Shown here piece by piece: positions 12,348 through 23,934 of a stretch of DNA of 64,000 nucleotides. The stretch lies in the NCBI GenBank assembly GCA_025331445.1, contig JAIWNE010000019.1, forward strand, positions 310,001 through 374,000. The letters are read 5' to 3'. The stretch's first letter is position 1, and each line of letters opens with the position of its first letter. The position numbers and the translations under genes are program-made. The notes under the pieces are model-generated. The model was given only the letters and a program-made list of their open reading frames with translations. It was not told the DNA's origin and ran no database searches. The DNA comes from Blakeslea trispora. Lineage: Eukaryota; Mucoromycota; Mucoromycetes; Mucorales; Choanephoraceae.

Positions 12348-14087
12348 GACCAAAATGAAAGGAAAAAAAACAAAAAAGAAAAGAAAAATATAGATAGATG
12401 ACTTCATGTGGGAGAAAATAAGGTCTGAGTCAAGCATATAATTCAACAAATCAATTAATTCTAGTCATTTATGCGAGCTATCTATTGGACAAACTCAATC
12501 TACGCGCTATCTTTGTCAGGTGAATTTATTGTTATTTTCATAATCCTGCACTATTCTCACATATTGCAATCAAGAGAAAGAAAGGCAACTACATGTTACC
12601 GTTAGAACTATTGATACCATGCTCACACACAAGTTTGTTGGTATAATGTCTATTTAGAAGATATGTATGTGAACTCTGTTAGCACTGTAACTCAAAATTA
12701 CAGGTAAGCTTGAGCAAGGAGTAATTCTAAAAGTCATACAGTAATTACTTTCCTGATTGTATGTAGTCTATTTCTGAAACATAAATGTTTTATTTAAGAA
12801 TATTGTCTGACCAAGTTTGAGGTGTTTGACTATCTCTAAATCGAACGGCTACTGCATTCTTTTCTATCTTGAGCAGTTGTTATCTTATTTCTATATTCTA
12901 CATTTATAGCATAAACACCAAGCTTCTGATAGCAGCAGTTTTTTCTTTTAGGCTGCTGCGTAAGAGGTACAATTGCTAGTCATGCAAAGTAGTGCATGGT
13001 ATGACACAAAAAGCAAGAAAAGAAGCAATGCTAAAAAAAGGAACTACTGTTAAATCGAGATACGTCTCATTATGTAAGCTTGTTCCTGTAGATAAAAGTG
13101 CTTGTAAAACTTAACATTTGTCTTTGCTAACAAGAAGAAAGATAATCCTTCTTTTTTTATGATCCATGGATTCAAAACTCTACCTCATAGGTTTATTTCT
13201 CATTTCTTTTCCTCTGTTTTTAGCCCCATTAGAGTAAAACCTTACAATAGATATCGTTTTATATTAAAAGAATGTTAAAAACATACTAGTGATCTTGGTC
13301 TCATTTCCTTTCTGATTGTCTATCTTGAACTGCACATTATTGATGATTGACAAGCTAAAATTATAGCAGTCGTCAGACTGAGTTCCAAAGCATAATTAAG
13401 CCAAAAAAAATTATAATGCAAAGTTTGATATTGCCAGCAGTCGTTCATTTGCTTTTTAACTTAATTAGTGATAATGCAAAGAACTTGGAAAGCATGACCA
13501 ATCAACATGAAGCTTAAAATCTGCCTATTCTCCTGTGAATCTAGAACTTAGAGTAGAATGCTATAGATTTGATAGCCCTGTTTATGAAAAGTAAATGATA
13601 TAGTATGAAAAGTGAGAATGAAGAGAAAGAAAAACAAGAGTTTTAGCTAAAGTGTCAAATCAGTAGCAGTATAACAGTGGCATGGGGAAGCTATTTCCTC
13701 CCAGAAAAAAAAACAAGCTTCTTGTTCATCTTAAGATATGACTACAAAAGCCTTTGCGATGATAAACAAGTAAAATCAAGCCGAAAGTGAACGAATGTTA
13801 GCTGTGAATTTTCTTTTCTACAGATCATTTCTATAAAAAAAAGTGAGCAAGTAAAGTGTGAAAATATAAGATTCCTTATTTTGTTAATAACTTCGTTTTA
13901 AGAAAAAGTTGCTTTAATAATCTACAAGTGCTTGTAATACGACTCAAATAATGATGGTTTCAATGGGAAAAGCAAACTATTAGCAATATTAATTCAGCCA
14001 ATAAGAAATCGAGTTAGTAAGGCTCAGTTTTTTACTTTTTGGTTTTCTTGTTCTTTTTTTTTTTTTGTACATACGCAGATAGGGCAA
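12348..14087. other. Intergenic stretch of 1.7 kb
   Basis: AT-rich sequence with no credible open frame on either strand and no transposon or RNA signature that I recognise. It should include the promoters of the divergent carrier and orphan membrane-protein genes. Confidence 0.5.
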
Positions 14088-14765
14088 ATGATAGACTTGC
14101 CTTCTTCTTGCATTATATCTTCAAGGCTATCCTCGCTTGACTCAAAGGAAGTCACGCGTATTGTAGAGTTTGCAAAAGAAAAGTGGAGAGAAGATGAGAT
14201 CAAGAAACGGATGAAGAGGAACAGATCATTACCTATTCTCGGAATAGGCATATCTAATCCTGAAGAACTTTGCATTTTAGTGTCCAATGAAATTCCAGTG
14301 ATACATATTCAAAGAGAATGCAAGTCGCTACAAGCTCTACAAAAGCGATATTGTCAGACAAGAAAGATAAAGAATAGAATGTATCTCTTGCTTACTTCAA
14401 GCTTATGGGGAATGATATATAAATTCATGATGAAGCATAAAGGCAAGTTACAGAGAGGCGAAGATACATTCCATTTTCCTCTTTTGACCCGAAGCAATAT
14501 ACCCGTACCCTACTATATGATTGGAGGACTGACTATTGGTTTAACAATGAGTCTTTGTTGGTTTACTCAAAAGCTCTTACGATATGGCATTCGAAGAAGC
14601 GAATACAGCGTGCACGAAAAGAATAAAGTCTTTTTGTTGATTCGAAATGACGCTTTATACAGCCGATCTCAATTCTTTATGCAGACAGTGGTCCCTTCTT
14701 ATCTCATTGGTCTTTCTGTATGTTATTTTCACAAACTATCAGCACTTTTCCGAATGAAACAATAA
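14088..14765 (+). CDS. Unrecognised protein with two or three membrane segments
   Basis: A single open frame of 225 codons. I do not recognise the family. The first ~100 residues are charged and Lys/Arg/Glu-rich (EFAKEKWREDEIKKRMKRNR), followed by a weak hydrophobic patch (MYLLLTSSLWGMIYKFMM). Two clearer membrane-spanning stretches follow (YYMIGGLTIGLTMSLCW and FFMQTVVPSYLIGLSVCYF), and the tail is short and basic. A pyrimidine tract ending in a good acceptor (CATACGCAG) lies 12 bp before this ATG, so an upstream exon is possible and the true start may be different. Frame length and membrane segments argue for a real gene; function is unknown. Confidence 0.5.
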   Translation: MIDLPSSCIISSRLSSLDSKEVTRIVEFAKEKWREDEIKKRMKRNRSLPILGIGISNPEELCILVSNEIPVIHIQRECKSLQALQKRYCQTRKIKNRMYLLLTSSLWGMIYKFMMKHKGKLQRGEDTFHFPLLTRSNIPVPYYMIGGLTIGLTMSLCWFTQKLLRYGIRRSEYSVHEKNKVFLLIRNDALYSRSQFFMQTVVPSYLIGLSVCYFHKLSALFRMKQ

Positions 14766-15366
14766 TAAAGAATAAGCTCACAATACCTATGTGCGTATCT
14801 GACTGGTACATCAGAGCTTAGCAGAAAACTATCATAACAATGACAAGTTTTTGAAGGGGGGAGGAAGAAGGGAGAAAGAGAGAGGGGGGAAATAATGACA
14901 GTTTATCTTTCTATCCTCTCTTGTTTCCCCCCCCCCCCTCTTTTTTTGGTAGTGCTTTGACGAAATCATCAAATAATGTATGAGCGCTAATTGCCTTATA
15001 AAGAAACCTTTTTTTTATTATTGAACTCAATGTTCTCGATTTGTATGCCAAATCAGGTCGGACTGAAAAATAAAAAAGAAATTAAAAAAAGTGTATCATT
15101 AAAGACAGGTTAATAATCAATCATCTATTGTGTTACACGGTAAAAAGAAAGAAGGTTTGTATTTGCTCTCCGACTGTGAAGCACCAGGTGATCAGGTAAA
15201 TTTTTGTGTGCCTTGAAACACTCTATCAATTTGTATATAAATATTGAAGTTTGATTTTAATTCCTCTTTTTCTTTTACTTTTTCTTCTTTCTTTTTTTAT
15301 TTTTCTTTTTCTTTCTTTTTGCTCTCTCTTTTTTTTTTTTGCTTTGTTTTTGAATATATAAAAGAA
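14766..15366. promoter_or_regulatory. Spacer with purine/pyrimidine tracts and the promoter of the RhoGEF gene
   Basis: Downstream of the orphan gene lies an almost pure purine tract (about 14854-14893, rich in G and GA) followed by a T/C tract with a run of C (about 14908-14947). The RhoGEF promoter follows, with a TATA-like gtatataaa at about 15233-15241 and a long T/C-rich leader directly before the ATG at 15367. Confidence 0.5.
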
Positions 15367-18093
15367 ATGGCAACATTGACGTTGAAGAACAGATCACCTT
15401 CAATAGCTGCTATTAGCACAGTAGCTACAAACATGATTGAAGTGCCTCTGCCTTCTGTCTCTATCACCAACAAGCCCTCCTCGGGGACATCTTTATACCA
15501 CAAATGTCGCTCGGTACTTGATAGACTAGCGCTTGTAGAAGGAATGTCATATTATCTGGATCATGACAGTTTCGGTCCAGTCCTATCATCCAACTCTTCT
15601 GTCATGTCTTCAGAATCAAACGTTAGCCATAATTCAAATGATCCTCTCAGCAAACTATGGGATCTCTGTAGAAGAGGTGCCCCTCTTGTTACTCTCTTCA
15701 ATGCCTTACACCCCAATCAACCTCTCAAACTTGAATTCTCTCAGTCACAGCAAGTCAATGAATGCAAAAAGACAGTCTATCATTTTATCGTTGCCTGTCG
15801 CAACCAATTAGAATTCAAAGAAGGTGATTTGTTCACACTGTCGGACCTCTATAAGGATAACACAAACGGTTTTGTCAAAGTAAGCATAATCAATGCATAC
15901 ACACGAAAAAAAAAAGAAAACAAATTCCATTGTTCTGACTTTCATTTCAGGTCGTAAATACGATTGACCTAGTTTTACAACTCTTGGAGGAAAAGGGTAT
16001 CATTAGTTCTCGCTCATCCGAAAATAGAAATTCAACAAATGCCCCTAAAGATACTAGAGAGAGAGTAGTTCATGAACTACTTGAAACAGAGCGTAAATAC
16101 GTACAAGACTTAGAAGTACTACAAGTAAGAAAGAAAAAAAAGTGACCAAAATCTCATTTGTCAATTTGGATTAACTAACCCAACTTAGAATTACATGCGT
16201 GAATTACAAATGAACGACATTTTAAATCCAGATACCATACATTACCTTTTTGGTAATCTCAATACACTTGTTGATTTTCAACGTCGATTTTTATTTCAAT
16301 TGGAAGAAATTGCCGAAAAGTCTCCTGAGGAACAGAATTTCGGCTTACTGTTTACTCAAATGGAAGAACAATTTACTGTCTATGAACCATACTGCTCAAA
16401 CTACTTTTCTGCTCAAGACCTAGTAGTTCAAGAAGCACCAAAGTTACAAAAGTTGGCCAATATCCTCAATCCTCAATACGAGTTACCTTCCATGTTAATT
16501 AAGCCTGTTCAACGTATCTGTAAATACCCTTTACTGCTTCAGCAATTGATCAAGGCAACACAACCTGATTGGCCTCATTTTGATGACATGGAAACTGGGT
16601 TAGAGTCTGTTAAACGTGTCACAGAGAGGGTCAATGAGACCCAAAGAAAGCACGAAAATATTCAAGTGTTAGATGATCTAAAACGAAGAATGGACGATTT
16701 CCGTGTCAAACGTATCGAAAATTTTGGAAGCCTCTTATTACATGATAAGCTAGTGCTACAACAATCAGATGAGACAGAGAAAGAAATGTTTGTCTTCTTT
16801 TTTGAGAAATACCTGTTGATCTGTAAAGAAACGAAAGAAGCCAACAAAGCCAAAGGCGTAAAGACAAACACAATTTCTATCAAGAAGAAGCGAAGAGGAA
16901 GCTTACAGCCCAAAGGCTTGATTGACATTCGTCGTATCTTGTCAGTTCGTAACTTATCTCTCGGTGAAGGTAACTGGTATCTTCGTGTGGATTGGAAGGA
17001 TAACGATGTGGATCATGTTCTCTTTCGCCTCCGTAACGAAGAACAAGTCAAGCTTTGGGAATCTACTCTGAAGCGAAAGATTTCACCTATGAAATCAAAT
17101 GTCTCCAATACACAGCTTGCGTCCATGAAGAATGCTGCTCAGAATGTACCTTCTTCATTCCGTACAGATGACGAGGAAGAAGAGGCAGAAGATTCAGATG
17201 ACGAAGCAGAAGAACTTCAGCCACAACAATCTCGCTCACGATCAAACTCTATATCGGCACACTTGTTTAATACAATCTCTGGAAGACCCAAAGCATCCCG
17301 CAATACTACCGATGCTAAGCAGCAACGCTACACAACTACACCACATCCTCGTACAAGCACTAGTACAGGAACACACAACTCAAGTGATTATAGCTATCCT
17401 GCATCACCGCCACCTTCGACTCCTTCCTCGCCCACTTCGTCTTCCCGTACCCGTGCTGGCATGCGCGATTCATCTGCTCTAGTAGACATTGCCACCAAAT
17501 TTATGGTTCCAGATAATGAGAATGTAGATGACATCAAATTTTACCCTCCTTATATCAACCGCAGTCAATCTCACTCTGCTGCCACACCAGCCTACCCACC
17601 TACCATTCCTTCTGTGTACCATCTGCAACAGCTTCCTCGATTAAGGTCACAAAGCAGCCCCAATATTCACAACCAAAACTCAAGACAACCACAATGGGAA
17701 GATACTATGCAGCTTCCATCGTTTAATTCACGTACATTATATCATATGCCGCCCTCACCATTAGAATTTCCTGCTCGCATGAACTCAAACACTACGATAT
17801 CCCCCATTTCATCACCTCATCTTGCTGCACCAGGCACACTCAAGCTTAAGCTCAATTACAATGCTGGAATTTACGTTGTCATGTGCCCATTGGATATTTC
17901 TTTTGAAGTGTTGATGGAGAAGGTAGATCGTAAGATCAGATTGATAGGCAACTTGTATCCTCAAGACACCTTGAGACTAAGATACCAAGACGAAGACGGC
18001 GATTTGATTACCATCAATTCAAACGAAGACATTCAGATGGCTTTCGAGAGCAGAGGGAATGCTAACTCAGTCAACCTGTTTGTTAGCGTATAA
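15367..18093 (+). CDS. CDC24: Cdc24-like Rho guanine-nucleotide exchange factor
   Basis: Three exons (15367-15879, 15951-16124, 16189-18093), 863 aa. The protein would activate Cdc42 to set cell polarity and hyphal growth. Domain order matches Cdc24: an N-terminal calponin-homology-like part (LYHKCRSVLDRLALVEGM, then DPLSKLWDLCRRGAPLVTLF), a DH domain from about residue 208 (HELLETERKYVQDLEVLQNY, and KPVQRICKYPLLLQQL near its end), and a PH domain carrying a basic insert. A long Ser/Pro-rich disordered linker with an acidic DDEEEEAEDSDDEAEE stretch follows. A PB1 domain closes the protein from about residue 775 (GTLKLKLNYNAG, YQDEDGDLITI), which in yeast binds the scaffold Bem1. The intron before NYMRELQ has a textbook CTAAC branch point. 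I chose the ATG at 15367 because an upstream in-frame ATG at 15244 lies in the pyrimidine-rich leader. Confidence 0.93.
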
Positions 18094-21000
18094 AATTTCT
18101 CTCTCTCTCTCTCTCTCTCTCTTTTTATTCTTTTATACATATATTTAGTTCCTTCCATTCCTTCTATTATGCCCTGTACATTTTGCTTATGATTTTATTT
18201 ATATTCTCTTTGCTTTGGACACAACCGAAATCCTTCAACCCAGCTCCTTTATATCTCATATCCTTTGCTTCCTTGTAAATCCGCTGACTTTCCTTTTGGC
18301 CATGTAAATAATTTGCACACCTTTCTAATAAAAAAAAATCAAATTGTGCTTCATTTTGAGAATAGAAAGTCTTTTGTATCACACAGTAGAAAGCTAAAAA
18401 AAATCAATATCCGATACTTTTCTTCGAATCTTATTCTAAAAGAGATCTACGCATGCTCTTAAAGAATACAAGATTAGAGCCGAAGATAGAGTTTTCATGG
18501 CAACTGATATGAAAGGCAATTTGTGATTACATCACCCAAAAGAAACAACAACATATTTCAATTTGTTGCTCTGTCTCACAATCAAATTATAAGTGAAGGT
18601 CTCGACCTGTAATTTCATGGGGGCCTTCTTTTTTTTTTATACTAGTTTTTTTTTTTATATCACTATTATTTTATTTTTATATATTGCGCGGTATGTATTC
18701 TCAAGTACTTAGTCCTTATCCTTTTTGCTTAAAAGTAATCCGAAATAGATTTGAAACTCCTTCTACATACAACAACAAAAAAAAGCATACAAGTTAAATG
18801 TAGTTACCTTGAGCAAAAAAAAAAGATAGAGGAGAGTAAAAAAACATAAAATCTTGAATCAAAACTTTATAAAAAAAAATAACTTGCAGTAAAGCTTTTT
18901 GGTAAACATACAAAGTTTGACACAAGTAGCAATATCCTCATAATGATTCAATAGCTCATTTCATCAAATAAGTGTTAAAGTATGGTCTTGTCTTGTTTTG
19001 TTAAGAAACAATTGTAACATAAACTTTTGACGGGGCATGAAAGACTGAAAATAAGAAGGTGAGTTTGCGCCATCTCCGCATTTTGTGTGCAATTATATGA
19101 TTGTCTTTTGTGGTTGCCCAAATCATTCACTAAAAAAGAAACTAAAGTAAAGGTAGTTTCACATTTTATCTTTGACAGATTCAGCAAATTGAGGCAATTT
19201 TTCTTTTGCTTCAAAAAAAAAAAAGAGACATCTGCCTTAAATCTTAACAATCACTTGTTTAAAGAGTGAAATCAATGACCGCAACCAATTGTTAGCTTCC
19301 AGTTGCACCGCGGCTAGATTGTAAGGAAGAAAAGAAGAATACAGCTATGCTTTGTTGTCCTTTCTTTTTACAGATACCATAATTCACTACAAAATATTCA
19401 TAGGGAAATTATAGCAAGATGATGACAAGAGCAGTTTCAAAGCAAACAGCCCTTTCTTTTCTTTTCTTTTTTTTTTGTTACAAGATGCTTTTGATTGTGT
19501 GACCGACTTTGTAGCACTGATTTTCTGTGATTGACCTTTGGTGCTTTAATATGCTTCTCATTGTTCAATTTGCATGTAGCAATGACTAAGATAAATCTCA
19601 TCAGACATCTAGTATTCCCAATACTTGTTGCACTTGAGAAGCCTAAAAAGTAGATGCATTAGATAAGCACATGTGTCTTTGTTAAAAAATAAAATAAAAA
19701 GATGGGTTTTCTTTAGTCGATAAAAGATAAAGATTTGAAGCACAACGTAGCATTTTGTCTATCAGCTGCTTTAGCCTCATCAGGGTTACTAGTTCTGATG
19801 TTTTGTCTCTCTTTTTTTCTTTCTCTATCATCATTTGTCTCTCCTTCAAATAAAGCGAAAAGCGCGAGAGTTATTCTCTGAAGTTGAAAAGCCAAAAAGT
19901 CTTTCAACTAAAGTGCCCTTATTTTTTCAAAAGTAGGTCAATATATGAATGTATCTACATTACATAAAAGATCTAGAGCATTTGGTTCATTTACAAACAA
20001 GTGCTGCTTACTCTAAACCAGCACCCTCCTTTTTTTTTCTCTTTCTCTCTCTCTTATCTAACTCAAACTATGATCGCATAACAAATCCAAGCTTTATCTT
20101 TTTGTTTGCTAAAGAAAATCTTGGATTATGTAGGCTATTCAAAGAATGTTATGATGCATATTCGAGAGTCACTAATCTGCAGACGCACTGACAAAATTGC
20201 CTTTTTGTTCATTGCTACAGTTCATTAAATGAAATAAACTTTACTCTACACATTCAAGACTTATTTTTGGAGTATTGTAGTCCTGGCTTACAATTATTGT
20301 TACTGGATTTTCGATCTCAGCATGTCTGCGCTAACTTCTTTTGGGTATTCATAAATCAGTTTATTTTTACCCCAAGTCCGCTCTCTTTTTGATATCTATT
20401 GTTTTACAGCATTCAAACAAAAAGCTAAAATGCGTTATAGTGTCAGAGTGACCAGTTACTGTCAGTAAAGTAAAGCATTAAAAAAGATGTGATGGTTTCG
20501 CATGTGTTAGTATTTGATTTATTATAGTATATGCGAGATAAAATGTACATTTTAATTTGATAAACTGCCAGATAGGCAAACATATTTATGTAGACTTTCC
20601 CCTTCTCCCCTTTCTCAAAAGCTTTGGTCAAACAAGAAGTTGCCCTTTATTTTCTTTTCTAGAGTAGAAATCTTGCATACGTCAATCAACTTTGTTTTAC
20701 CAACAAGTAAAAAAAAACTGTAAGCTTACATATTAGCTTGCACATACAAGGCAAAATGTGAGAATGAATTCGCCACTGACAACCAATTTCATGCAAAAAT
20801 CTATTAAACTTAAGCATCATTTATTTTCTCTAAATAGAATGCAAAAGAACAGTTAGATATATAAGCTGACAAATGCTTTTTTCTTCTCTTGAAAATGGAT
20901 CGTCAGTTGTTAATCATTTGTATTTAAGCATATAGATAGATCTGCATTACAATGCACCTTCATAACATTTCATATAGTGGAGAGAAACAACTGGCAAGGA

Positions 21001-21389
21001 CCAGACCACTATCCTTCCAATAGCTTCTTTTTTTTTTATCTAATATAATTTTAATGCATTAAGATACTCACCTGCATTTCGTATTAATCCAAGTGTGTAC
21101 ACCTAAAAAGTGTAAAGATCTGTCTCTACCAGAGTACTCAAGCAGTTAAAAAAAAAAGGACCTTTTTATTCTTCCAAACTCTCCAAGCTATTGGCATTCA
21201 ATTTTTATTGAAAACGAAAATACATATATACAATGAAAGCAGGTTGAGTAAAACATATGCTGGCAATATAAGCTCTATCCAAGTAGAAGTAAAGAAGGTG
21301 TCGAATAGACAGTACGCTACAATATGCCTTTGCATTAAATTTTTGAGCATTAAAATTACAATAATAAATATATGTATAGAGAGGAGATT
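18094..21389. other. Intergenic stretch of 3.3 kb between convergent genes
   Basis: Begins with a (CT)n microsatellite (18101-18122) right after the RhoGEF stop. The rest is AT-rich with many homopolymers; open frames are short and motif-free. Nothing recognisable as an RNA gene or mobile element was found, which is notable for a gap this long between two 3' ends. Confidence 0.5.
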
Positions 21390-23934
21390 CTAATGACTGA
21401 AAGGACAGTTATCTCCATTTCGGCAACCTTCAGGAGTGTAATAAAAATTACAGGGTGGACGATTGTTGACGCGAGGATTCTTTTTGGGCAAGCGCTTTGG
21501 CTTTTTGTTTCGATTGATCGTTTGGTTGTTCACATAAGTTTCATTTGGCATATCCCAATTCTTATAATTAAAAGAGAGAAAAAAATTTAGTTTAATGTGT
21601 TTGTATTCACGGCATGATACTTGGAGCTTACAGGTTGCTGAACGGGTGCTTGCTGATGCGGTTGATATTGTATTTGTTGAGACATAGCATAATTGGCTTG
21701 GGGCACTTGGTATGTCACTTGTGACTCAGGATGGATAGCAGCCTGCTGTAAATTTACCATCGGCTGAGAATTTACTACCGGTTGAGGACTGCTCACTGCA
21801 CCAAAAGCACCTCCGTTTGCCAAAAAGGACAACTGCTTTAACTGCTGCATAATTCTAATAGGATATAACGGAATCAAAATCAGCAAAATAATAGAGAATG
21901 AGGGGGGGGGTTGCCACTTGACTTACCCTGGGGTATTTTTGAGCATATTTTCTACCGCTTGGTTTGTAATCTCTGGTTGATTTGCTTTAGCTAGAATAGA
22001 GGTCATGGGTGGTGCTGTTGATTGTGAGGGCAATGGCTGTGGAGGAACAGGCGTGTATGGTAAAGAAGAGTAATACCCTGAGTTGGCAGGACCAGATGCT
22101 ACATGATGTTGCTGGTGAGGTTGCATGTTTTGAGGCTCCATAGTTGCTGCTAGGGCAGCAGCAACATTTAGGTTAGAAGCCAACACACTTGCGGTAGAAG
22201 GTGTGGTTGCTGCTGGAGCTGAAGACATATCGGTATCTGCCAAAGGGATGATAGGTACAGTTCCATCTTCATTAGCACATGCTACTTCATCTGGCTCTGC
22301 AGGTGTTGGAGGAATATGTTGAGGACTGATGTATGTAGCTGCCAGAGCTCGTTTTTCGCGCTTTTCTTGTTCTGACGTCTCTGAACTACAAACTGACTTT
22401 GGAATGACTAGGTTTGGATTGGCATCCGCATCAAAGACTATTTCGTGGGGTGTATACCAAGCAATTTGTGGTGGACTGTTGAAATGCATACCATCCACTG
22501 CCATATTTTGGTTATATTGATTGAATTCTTCAGGTATATCCTATGGTTATCGTTGAGCATGCATTTCGCTTCTCTCTTTTTTTTTCATAGTATACTTACA
22601 AAACTAGTCCATTCTTCAGGATTACGTTCATACTCTCTAACTTCAACCAAATTTTCTTTGAATCTAACTCGCTTTCGGTTAGGATCTAGCACTTTAGAAG
22701 CTAGACTCATCTCGCTCATTGCCGTTCGCTTGACACCTGTGGCATCTGAGTAGTTATTGAGGGCTGTAACAGACGCTCTATTCAGATGGTTGCCACTTGA
22801 TTCACCCTTTTCCGTCTTGGATATGTTTTCAAGTATTCTATCCACATGATACACTGGGCGAGTATTAGGATTAATTTTTTTGATTTCTTTTAAATTTGAA
22901 AAGAAATTTGGATCTGCCATTGCTTTTGCTCTGGCTGGTGGTTCTTTTTGAATAGCAAGCTTAAGCTGCTTTCGAGGAAGTTCATGTGTTGACAAGCCAG
23001 ATGGAGATGCTAAACAAAGTAGAACATAAAGGGAAATAAATGATGCTGATAAAACATGTTTCGAGTCATTTTTTTTTTGTACATTGCTCACTCATCTCGC
23101 GTTTTCCATTCACGTTATTTGTATTTCTCTTTTGCTTTTCCTTCCATTTGTCAATTAAGATGGAGGTCTTTTCAACTAAAAGGCTGTCTTTTCTTGCGAT
23201 TGCCTCTTTTCACATCTTTAATTAGGAAGCCCAAAGAGTTTTTTGCAAGTGTTTCAATTTCAAATGGAATATGGTACAAAACCTTGATGAGAGCTGTTAA
23301 TAAATTTGATGAGAGAAAGAGAGTAGAATCAACCCTTATACCTTCAAAATTGTTTCTATTGACTGTGTATCCCAAACTTGAAGTGAGCTCTCTAATGTTC
23401 GGTGAAGCATCTTTGCTGTTGCAATTGAATTCCCGATTCTTTCATATTGCAATTAGTTGAACTGTCAAACAAATTAAAAAAATGCATAAATCAATCAAAC
23501 CTAGCCAAAAGCTCTTCATCTGTCGTCTTCAGTAAAGGCAAGAAATTCTCAACAGCAATTGCAGAAACTGACAGGAGATTGATGTACTGTTGAACATCAG
23601 CAGGAGATTGTAAGCCTTGTTCAAAAGCAAGGAAGCCTATCTGCTTTATCAGTCAAAATGTACATAAACCCAAAACAACATGAGGAAAGAAGAGAGAGAG
23701 ACATGTCTGTTTAGACAATGAAAATTAAAATAGCCTTTACCATTGTTTGACGGATCTAGAAAATGATAGAGACAAGGTTAACTTTTGACATGTCTTTTAG
23801 AGAGAGAGAAAAAAAAGGGGGGATGTAGTGTACACAGTTAAGTGATACACTACCAAAATTCCCCTTTAGCTTATTTTTGTTTTGCCTCACACACCTACGA
23901 TACCAGTTACGGCGGTCGCTGTACCACTACTCAT
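21390..23934 (-). CDS. PNUTS/PPP1R10-like protein phosphatase 1 regulatory subunit
   Basis: Nine inferred exons: 23934-23904, 23755-23741 (15 nt), 23636-23501, 23438-23342, 23282-23092, 23009-22600, 22540-21927, 21854-21632 and 21560-21390, about 628 aa. The domain order is that of PNUTS, the nuclear PP1-targeting subunit of the PTW/PP1 complex, which regulates RNA polymerase II termination. First comes a TFIIS N-terminal (LW)-like helical domain ending in SILIDKWKEKQKR, then a PP1-docking RVxF-type motif (RKRVRFKENLVEVREYE). A Gln/Pro-rich linker follows, and a C-terminal CCCH zinc finger (CNFYYTPEGCRNGDNCPFSH) closes the protein. Exon 23282-23092 carries one base too many: VLYHIPFEIETLAKNSLGF and SLLVEKTSILIDKWK lie in different frames (see findings). 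An alternative first exon (ATGTCGGGTGCCATTG, 24570-24555) also ends in a compatible phase. Confidence 0.78.
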
